DNA of 31,817 bases, from positions 1 through 31,817 of IMG/VR virus record IMGVR_UViG_3300017744_000079. The stretch is one strand, 5' to 3'. Under the pieces are notes generated by a model that had not been told where the DNA came from, searched no databases, and saw nothing but the letters and a program-made list of their open reading frames with translations. The stretch comes from a virus. Below are positions 27,001-31,817 of this stretch, in pieces. Every line of letters starts with the position of its first letter. Position 1 is the first letter of the stretch. The position numbers and the translations under genes are program-made.

Positions 27001-28408
27001 CTGTGTCGTTTCTTTTAAATCTTTTGACTGTAGCGTCCATTTTAAAAGAATCATTTACACTTGTAACATTTCCTAAAAATAAAATGTTGTCTTTTACGCT
27101 TAAAGTTTTTGCAGTAGCAATATTAAATTCAAATGCAGTAACTTCTTCTATTGTTATAGGTATGTTATTGTTACTTGTACTATGAATAATTTGAATACTT
27201 CCTGGTGTTACAGGTTCTTTAGCAATTAAATCTACACCACTAACTCCTAAAGCATTTTTAGAAACAGCAGCTACTTCTATGTAATCATAATCTTGATCTA
27301 CATTTTCTATTGTTAATGTTACTTGTTTATCAGAAATTTCTCCAACAGGAGAGCCATTGTATTCAGTTTGATCTTCTGGGTCTTCATTGTAATTCCAATA
27401 GTCTGAGCCGTTTACAACTACTACAGAGTTAGTTAAAGGAGAAAATCTTGTTTCACTTCCTGTAGCGTGCACTAATCTGTATGCATATTGATACACACCT
27501 GTAGTTAATTCTCCTCCATAAGAAACTTCTTGTAGTTTCATTCTATTAAAATCTACAGGAGTTATTAAATTTAAATCTGATGGATCTAAGTCTCCATAAA
27601 GAACTTCTTCTGATTTAATGTTTATACTTTTAACAGGATTTAAATTGTCTGTCCAATAAATTTTTTGAACTTCTTCAGACTCGTATCTAGAAACTGCTTC
27701 TATAGGATAGTCTTTATTAAAATTTAAACTGTTTCCGTTAGGAGATGTATAAACTACTGTAGCAGATAAATCAACTGCTTCTAAATCAATAGAAATTATT
27801 ACAGAATGATTTACATCGTCTGTAAATTTAAGTATACAAAACAATACTAAAGTATTTCTTAATACTGAATGGCCTACAACATCTGCATTTTGTATTTCAT
27901 CTAAAGCATCTATAGCACTGTAAATATCTACAGACCCTTGATCTAAAAATCCAAAATTAAATATGTTTGGAGTAGATTCTCCGTCTGAAATTAAATTTAT
28001 GTAATCGCTAACTTCATTTTCTTCTACTGCCTGCAAAGGAATACTAATAGTTTCTTCTGAGTTGTTGTAGTATAAATAATTATCTACAAGTATAAAAGTG
28101 TGAGACTCCCAAGCATAATTAAAATTAGCAATACTATAAAATAAATCTGTAACAAATAAACTTCCTGTAGATTCCCATAAAACATAATTGCTAGGAATTA
28201 AATCTCCTAATAACTCTATTGAATTTAAACTAAACTTTAAAGTATTACCTGCAATATCTATTATTATACCTGAAGCATTTTCTGAGCCAGAAGCATCAGA
28301 CATAATTCTAATATTTTTAGCATCTACATAAGATCCTTCTTGAGGAGAAGTAGCGCTCAGGTCTTTCATCATACCTTGCCCAAAACTATTTATCTGCTGA
28401 TCCTTCAT
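24086..28408 (-). CDS. Tail stabilisation protein (crAss-like, P22 gp10-like), 1,440 aa
   Basis: The N-terminus (NSFGQGMMKDLSATSPQEGS, then YVDAKNIRI) matches the start typical of tail stabilisation proteins in crAss-like phages: an FxxGMxxD stretch followed by G.Y.DA.N and, after ~25 residues, a GNT segment. The rest is a long beta-rich protein with many Asn/Asp/Tyr/Thr residues and repeated short beta motifs, suggesting a propeller or beta-barrel fold. It would be the distal tail barrel component, comparable in position to P22 gp10. The start codon overlaps the stop of the upstream tubular gene (TAATG), so the pair is translationally coupled, as expected for adjacent ring partners. At 1,440 residues it seems long for this role, so extra host-interaction domains are possible. 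Family assignment is by pattern and synteny. Confidence 0.82.
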   Translation of the reverse strand: MKDQQINSFGQGMMKDLSATSPQEGSYVDAKNIRIMSDASGSENASGIIIDIAGNTLKFSLNSIELLGDLIPSNYVLWESTGSLFVTDLFYSIANFNYAWESHTFILVDNYLYYNNSEETISIPLQAVEENEVSDYINLISDGESTPNIFNFGFLDQGSVDIYSAIDALDEIQNADVVGHSVLRNTLVLFCILKFTDDVNHSVIISIDLEAVDLSATVVYTSPNGNSLNFNKDYPIEAVSRYESEEVQKIYWTDNLNPVKSINIKSEEVLYGDLDPSDLNLITPVDFNRMKLQEVSYGGELTTGVYQYAYRLVHATGSETRFSPLTNSVVVVNGSDYWNYNEDPEDQTEYNGSPVGEISDKQVTLTIENVDQDYDYIEVAAVSKNALGVSGVDLIAKEPVTPGSIQIIHSTSNNNIPITIEEVTAFEFNIATAKTLSVKDNILFLGNVTSVNDSFKMDATVKRFKRNDTALFPYKTIETESYDTFNNPFNTHDTIYEALDAGDLYRYKEDGITLGGQGDYVEFEFTKKKLSGNISAPNINGPERVKGEFRSGDVEGDYKDPYNVENFLGYTRDEVYRFGLVFYDLYGNPGFVNWVGDIRFPALQDVDVSGKEDLYDFSLAQPLGSKGASTYIRKDNDPAHTELTDITLSQYEVGIVAGTADVTETLNSINNSYYNSDQYTANQSDGVPYNKLYALGISFTLKSLPPELEGKVSGYSFVRVPRNEIDKSILGMGAVTNFLHKFSRGDDFKHAPGKNFSLATASSITTDSAKTHGALNQKLFTVTCPDFDFSDSYPRHENNFLQVEGAYRGVRYWDYSELNDDIKYQEQSLISTGLNTSLYHATINLNIGIDNANYGLHKKEIVYSKKFGVGENIPTSYGGVFEEEHIDPQDKTSLGIENKAYIGDGGSNTAICSMGEKCLLVKSEYGLQPSFYMKSAMTQIIGNNNVYNANRKDKFAVTIRRKEAYKVRYNGDSNNDVISSKYIYTGHFSKIDSINTVQDVWGGDTYVTMYDIEKFRKFAPGLGDTGVGTNVSGNLRSWGYAFPVESTVNTTLRTGHHWANKRDFRINSDTPLNQFLLDNTYKVNNDTTVFIPEPINFITQSVLDTRVYYSNTKINNAQIDGWTKFKLENYKDLDGASGPITKLITHDDNIYFLQERGFGALIVNPTSTVVDNDGTSIVLGTGSVIQDSKYFSSSVGAQTQQGIVNTPRGIYWVDQMLKKAYAFRGNGMDSISDIHGMKSWFATNMEENSKIVLGVDSVNSEVLFSTESETLAFNETINKFTSFYSYGTSMYVNTFNKLFSFSSDNVVGLYQHNIGSNKTFYEESFNSHVEFIVNKHPLNSKVFDNLEWYSSKSEGVNGITSARFKDSTQEKSVIFAETDTDSDFYFPYKVVKERMNKTPIPRTVANYRFRDTYIKVKLIASKNTKLVLDYVKTMFRISRR

Positions 28409-29307
28409 TATCTATTAAAGTTTTTTCTTATTTCAGGAGAACCTAATGTTCTAAAAAAAGTTTCATGTGCATTTATATTAGGTAGCAATCTCATAGTTTG
28501 ATTTTTAATTGCTTCTAATTGATCTATACTAGGCATCTTAGCTTTATTACCTGCTTGTCCTACATACCAAGCCCACTCTTGTTCTGAGTGTTGGAATATA
28601 TCTGACCGTAGTTCTCCTTTTCTCCAAGCTATATAATCTATCTTCATTGTAAGATATTTTTTAATAGCTATTTGATAACTAGTATCATCAGGTATTAAAG
28701 GTAATCCTTCTTCGTCTGTAGGAATTGCTAAGTAAGCCATACAAACTCTACCTTCTTTAACAGATAAAGTAATATGGTCATTATTTAAATCAAATGTAAT
28801 AGGGCTAAATGTATTATCTATTTGAGCTGTCATATCAAAAGACATTATACCGTTATTATCTAAATTTAAATTATCTAGTTCTTGCTCATCTCTTTGCTCG
28901 TAAACAGCAGTACCATCTGTATTAGTAACTTTAACAATAGTACCCCAATTTTGTTCGTGCACATTAGCTGCTAAGTTTGTAAACCCTTCAATACCACAGC
29001 ACCCTCCATCTAAAAGATGGTGAAAAGTATCTCCTGAGTATTCTGCAGGTTGCCCATTTACAGCTACTTGTTCTAACTGATAAAAATCGCAAGGTAAATG
29101 TGCTCTGTAATCTTTAATATCTAAATTAGGATTACTTCTATGCCCTGTTACTTTTCTTACATATTGTCTAGGATGCCCAATTAAATTAAGAGCTTCTTCT
29201 GTCCACTGCATACAGTCTGCCCAAGGCAACTCAAACTGATAACCATTGTCAGCATATATTTGCTCCATTATTGACTTTAGTGATATATATTTTCCGTTTA
29301 GTGCCAT
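28408..29307 (-). CDS. Tail tubular protein (P22 gp4-like), 299 aa
   Basis: The size, the position directly before the stabilisation gene, and the N-terminal pattern fit the crAss-like tail tubular / P22 gp4-like family, which forms the ring below the portal. Visible features are a helical start (SLKSIMEQIYADNGYQFELP, then WADCMQWTEEALNLIG), then R-Y-V-R-K and an LPCDFYQLEQVAVNG strand. A Cys-Cys pair sits in LLDGGCCGIEGF. The later part holds VCMAYLAIPTDEEGLPLIPD, a conserved-looking strand plus 'D..GLP.IPD' element seen in gp4-like proteins, followed by a helical YQIAIKKYLTMKIDYIAWRK segment. ATG at 29307 is preceded by an AT-rich leader (AATAATAGT) with no Shine-Dalgarno sequence. The assignment is fairly confident from synteny and motif pattern. 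Confidence 0.82.
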   Translation of the reverse strand: MALNGKYISLKSIMEQIYADNGYQFELPWADCMQWTEEALNLIGHPRQYVRKVTGHRSNPNLDIKDYRAHLPCDFYQLEQVAVNGQPAEYSGDTFHHLLDGGCCGIEGFTNLAANVHEQNWGTIVKVTNTDGTAVYEQRDEQELDNLNLDNNGIMSFDMTAQIDNTFSPITFDLNNDHITLSVKEGRVCMAYLAIPTDEEGLPLIPDDTSYQIAIKKYLTMKIDYIAWRKGELRSDIFQHSEQEWAWYVGQAGNKAKMPSIDQLEAIKNQTMRLLPNINAHETFFRTLGSPEIRKNFNR

Positions 29308-29331
29308 ACTATTATTTTTACTATTATATTA

Positions 29332-30105
29332 TTATATGTCTGCTATGACAATTACTGCTCCGTATATTACTTGTCCTGTTGATGTAGTCATAACTTTTAT
29401 AGATACGTAGTTAGTTTCTGCAGAGTTATATGCTGTTTTTAAATTTATAACAGAACCAGAATCTCCATTACCTATTTCAGAGGATACTCCTGTAGATAAA
29501 ACTACACCATTTAAATACGTGGATACTCTACTACTAGCATAGACAGCATACCCTGTTACTTTTTTACCTTCTGGTATTGTAGTAGATGCAAATATTTCTT
29601 GAGAAGAGTGAGTTACTCTAACCCCTAACTTACCTCTAATATCATCTTCAATAACTGTACGTTCGTAGTTTACATCATCGTTACCCATAAATTCTGTAGG
29701 TAGTATCTTAATTATGTTTCCATATACACCACCTGCAGGTCCAGCAGCACCTCTTGCCCCTGTGTTACCTGCGGGCCCTCTAGCACCTGTACTACCGTTA
29801 GAACCATCTGCTCCTGCATCACCAGTATCTCCTTTAGCTCCAGGAGGCCCTTGCGGTCCTTGAGCACCATCACCAATATCATCAACTATATGCGTTCTTA
29901 TAGAATCTAATTCGTCTTGCATTTGTTGCATCTGATATAGTAATGGCCCTAGAGTAGGGTCATCTAATAAATTTAAATTACTACCACTAGCAACGTCTTT
30001 ATCCCACAAATCTTTTACATAAGCAAGTTTAGCTGTAGAAACTTTATCAGCGTTAGAGCCATCAGTTGTATAAAATTTTGTATGTTTTTTATTTTCTAAC
30101 GCCAT
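29332..30105 (-). CDS. Collagen-like tail fibre / appendage protein, 257 aa
   Basis: Three parts are visible. Residues 1-79 form a helical N-terminal region ending in a coiled-coil-like [20 protein letters not shown]. Residues 80-124 are fifteen uninterrupted Gly-X-Y triplets ([20 protein letters not shown] and onward). From ~125 to 257 comes a beta-rich globular domain beginning [16 protein letters not shown] and containing an [19 protein letters not shown] segment. Phage collagen-like repeats trimerise as stiff stalks, and the C-terminal domain would be the distal or trimerisation head. It sits between the fibre gene and the tail tubular gene, supporting a virion appendage that reaches host or surface polysaccharides. 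The ATG at 30105 follows the upstream stop by two bases. Whether it is a tail or head fibre cannot be decided from sequence. Confidence 0.85.
   Translation of the reverse strand: MALENKKHTKFYTTDGSNADKVSTAKLAYVKDLWDKDVASGSNLNLLDDPTLGPLLYQMQQMQDELDSIRTHIVDDIGDGAQGPQGPPGAKGDTGDAGADGSNGSTGARGPAGNTGARGAAGPAGGVYGNIIKILPTEFMGNDDVNYERTVIEDDIRGKLGVRVTHSSQEIFASTTIPEGKKVTGYAVYASSRVSTYLNGVVLSTGVSSEIGNGDSGSVINLKTAYNSAETNYVSIKVMTTSTGQVIYGAVIVIADI
29734..29868 (-). repeat. Collagen-like Gly-X-Y repeat tract (15 triplets)
   Basis: Fifteen consecutive Gly-X-Y codon triplets encode residues 80-124 of the 257-residue fibre protein. The tract is visibly richer in G and C than its surroundings because of the Gly, Pro and Ala codons. 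Triplet number is expected to vary between relatives through slippage or recombination. Confidence 0.9.
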
Positions 30106-30107
30106 AG

Positions 30108-31817
30108 CTATGAAATATTAAATACGTTGTATGTTAAATAAAATTCCATGCTAGTAATACAGTTAGATGTTAGTGCTGAATCAACAGACACTTCTACAGC
30201 TTTATTTACATCTTGAGTTAAAGATTGCGCAACTTCATACGCTGACATTCCTGGAATTATACTGTACACTCTATCTCCAGTTTCATTATACATAAATCTT
30301 CTAGCATGAAAAAGAGCTGTTTGTGCAAATGTTCCAGGCTCAAGACCTTCATAATGAAGATTCATATCAGCCGCTGAATTAGTTTGTGTAGCAGCTCTAT
30401 CAATTCTAATCATACCACCTGTAAGTACTATAACTGTATTAGCTCCTTGAGCTGGAATTAACTCTATTGGTGTGCTGTTAAGGGCGTTAGCTTCAGCTGT
30501 TGTAATAGTGCGTCTAATCTGCATTGTTACAGCAGGTACTCCTGCAGCTGCACTAGTTAAAGCAGGTGTATTAGTTGTAAATATTTGCTTTCCTTCTATA
30601 GTAGCAATACCTGGTGCTGACCTGGCTAATGTAGTATCACTTGCGTTCCCTAGCTCTATTGTACCTTCTACAGTTAAAGATTTATCTTCTCCTACGGTTA
30701 GTGCAACTTCTTCTGCACTAGAACCATTAGGTGTTGTTTTAATTTCTAGTTTAGTTCCACCGTTAGTACCTGATGCATGGTCTTCTGTAGCTACAGCTTG
30801 TATTCTAAGTGTTGAGCCATCATCATCTTCATTAGTAAAATTAAGTATTCCTACTACATCTCCATTTGCCACCGTAGTGCTTGTATCTACAATAGTAATA
30901 GCAGGAGATGAATCTCTTACTTGTAAATCTCCATTAAAATAAGTTCTTGCGAATTGTCTGCTAAAATAAATTTGTCGCATAAACACATTGTTATGCATAG
31001 TTCCAATAGCAAATTCATCTGCATCTTCGTTATATACTATCTTAGCTCCGTACTGTGGGGAATCAACATCGTATGTACCAGTTTCGTAAAATGTAATACC
31101 ACCTCCTGAAGAGTCATTTCCGTTTTGAGCATCTATTGAAAGCCAATTATTACTTGTATCTCCTGTTCCTCCAAGTCTTAAATTACCTTCAATTGTTTTA
31201 TCGCCTGATGTAAGAGCTGTAGCTGTAGCTGCATTTCCTGTAACATCACCTGTAAGCGTTGCGTTAAGAGTATTAGCAACAGTAGTATTACCACTACTAT
31301 CAAATGTTATACATGTAGTTCCGTCATCATCTTTAATGTCGTTACCCTTAACAGTTAAATCACCTTCTATAGATAAATTACCTGAATTATTTATACTTCC
31401 TAATACACCTACACTATTAACAGAAGAGCCACTAGAACCTGCTGCAGAAGAAGTAAATATTACACTACCGCCATCAGCACTACCAGTACTTGCACCTCCT
31501 TGCAATAGCAAACTACCGCCTGGCTTGTTAGTTCCTCCACCAGTACCTGCTTGCACATAAAGCCTACCTCCATCATCATCTGAGTGTGCAAATCTTGTTA
31601 TATAATGCGAATCGGCATCATCCCCTCCTAAACCTAAATTACCATCTATAATTTTATCGCCTGCCGTTAAGCTAACTGCAGTGGTTGCTGCTATACCTAA
31701 AGCATCTATATCTCCTTTTGTTTGGTCGGCAGTAGCTCCATCTTCTACATTAATTATTGTACGAAGATTAGCTGCAGATATTTCTTCTACTACACCAGCG
31801 CCTGCAGAATCTCTACC
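30108..31817 (-). CDS. Tail fibre / appendage protein, partial (at least 569 aa; N-terminus outside window)
   Basis: The frame is open from the right edge to TAG at 30110-30108. An internal GTG at 31556 could be read as a start, but the 87 codons upstream continue the same protein. They encode fibre-type sequence: ISAANLRTIINVEDGATADQ, then GDKIIDGNLGLGG. Typical phage-fibre modules follow: LTGDVTGNAATATALTSGDK, TIEGNLRLGG, IELGNASDTTLARSAPG, and EGKQIFTTNTPALTS. The C-terminal ~130 residues, starting near TTAEANALNSTPIELIPAQG, form a beta-rich domain that I associate with C-termini of marine phage fibres. The protein probably assembles as a trimeric receptor-binding or appendage fibre. It is the first visible gene of the leftward operon, two bases before the collagen-like gene. 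Confidence 0.85.
   Translation of the reverse strand, partial: GRDSAGAGVVEEISAANLRTIINVEDGATADQTKGDIDALGIAATTAVSLTAGDKIIDGNLGLGGDDADSHYITRFAHSDDDGGRLYVQAGTGGGTNKPGGSLLLQGGASTGSADGGSVIFTSSAAGSSGSSVNSVGVLGSINNSGNLSIEGDLTVKGNDIKDDDGTTCITFDSSGNTTVANTLNATLTGDVTGNAATATALTSGDKTIEGNLRLGGTGDTSNNWLSIDAQNGNDSSGGGITFYETGTYDVDSPQYGAKIVYNEDADEFAIGTMHNNVFMRQIYFSRQFARTYFNGDLQVRDSSPAITIVDTSTTVANGDVVGILNFTNEDDDGSTLRIQAVATEDHASGTNGGTKLEIKTTPNGSSAEEVALTVGEDKSLTVEGTIELGNASDTTLARSAPGIATIEGKQIFTTNTPALTSAAAGVPAVTMQIRRTITTAEANALNSTPIELIPAQGANTVIVLTGGMIRIDRAATQTNSAADMNLHYEGLEPGTFAQTALFHARRFMYNETGDRVYSIIPGMSAYEVAQSLTQDVNKAVEVSVDSALTSNCITSMEFYLTYNVFNIS
31177..31670 (-). repeat. Two diverged copies of a fibre repeat unit
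   Basis: The segment at 31633-31670 (encoding LTAGDKIIDGNLGLGG) and the one at 31177-31213 (encoding LTSGDKTIEGNLRLGG) are near-identical at the protein level and clearly similar at the DNA level. The two copies are about 456 bases apart. A weaker related motif, NLSIEGDLTVKG, lies between them. Such units are the shaft modules of beta-structured fibres. Confidence 0.7.

Noticed and set aside
765-30110. Recoded stop codons (alternative genetic code), known in some crAss-like phages
   Set aside because: TAG ends two genes (at 18905 and 30108), TGA ends the small ORF at 601, and TAA ends the others. All the long genes are open under the standard bacterial code with plausible protein ends, so nothing suggests recoding.
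31554-31556. GTG as the start of the fibre gene
   Set aside because: The same frame is open for 87 more codons to the window edge and encodes fibre-type sequence, including a repeat also found downstream, so the true start lies outside the window.
1-31817. tRNA genes, integrase, attachment sites or insertion sequences
   Set aside because: No cloverleaf-like segment, recombinase motif or terminal repeats were noticed, and virtually all bases are used by virion genes.

Overview
The window is most likely part of a marine, crAss-like podovirus (order Crassvirales) that infects Bacteroidota, in the general neighbourhood of Cellulophaga phage phi14:2. The evidence is its AT-rich sequence, start codons with AT-rich leaders and no clear Shine-Dalgarno sequence, and a ~2,080-residue protein carrying the DFDID active-site motif of the virion RNA polymerase of crAss-like phages. 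That polymerase sits among other giant virion proteins and next to a P22 gp4-like / gp10-like tail pair. Family names come from recognising motifs by eye; no database search was run.

Almost everything reads leftward (minus strand) as one packed late operon. In transcription order it encodes: a fibre protein whose 5' end lies beyond the right edge (30108-31817); a collagen-like fibre protein (29332-30105); a tail tubular protein (28408-29307); a 1,440-residue tail stabilisation protein (24086-28408); and a 1,718-residue protein combining a zinc-peptidase motif with a lytic-transglycosylase-like domain (18905-24061). Next come a 799-residue protein (16501-18900), a 2,000-residue protein with a SLOG-superfamily (cpYpsA, 'molybdenum carrier') domain near its C-terminus (10499-16501), the virion RNA polymerase (4258-10497), and a 1,163-residue protein with a membrane-like segment (765-4256). 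A 54-residue ORF (601-765) and a 153-residue protein (168-629) end the operon. Gaps are 0-25 bases and several junctions are the stop/start overlap TAATG, so the module appears to be transcribed as a unit and partly translationally coupled.

At the left edge the last 19 codons of a rightward gene (1-60) converge on this operon. The 107-base junction holds a long inverted repeat and a clear intrinsic terminator. This matches the two opposed gene blocks usual in crAss-like phages.

Functional reading: fibres bind the host, the tubular and stabilisation proteins form the tail barrel, and the next five giant proteins (about 7,760 residues together) are probably packaged and ejected with the DNA. 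The transglycosylase/peptidase protein would open the envelope, hydrophobic segments may form a conduit, and the RNA polymerase would start early transcription. The least expected element is the cpYpsA/SLOG nucleotide-binding domain, flanked by flexible linkers inside one of these proteins. No tRNA, CRISPR array, insertion sequence, integrase or attachment site was seen.
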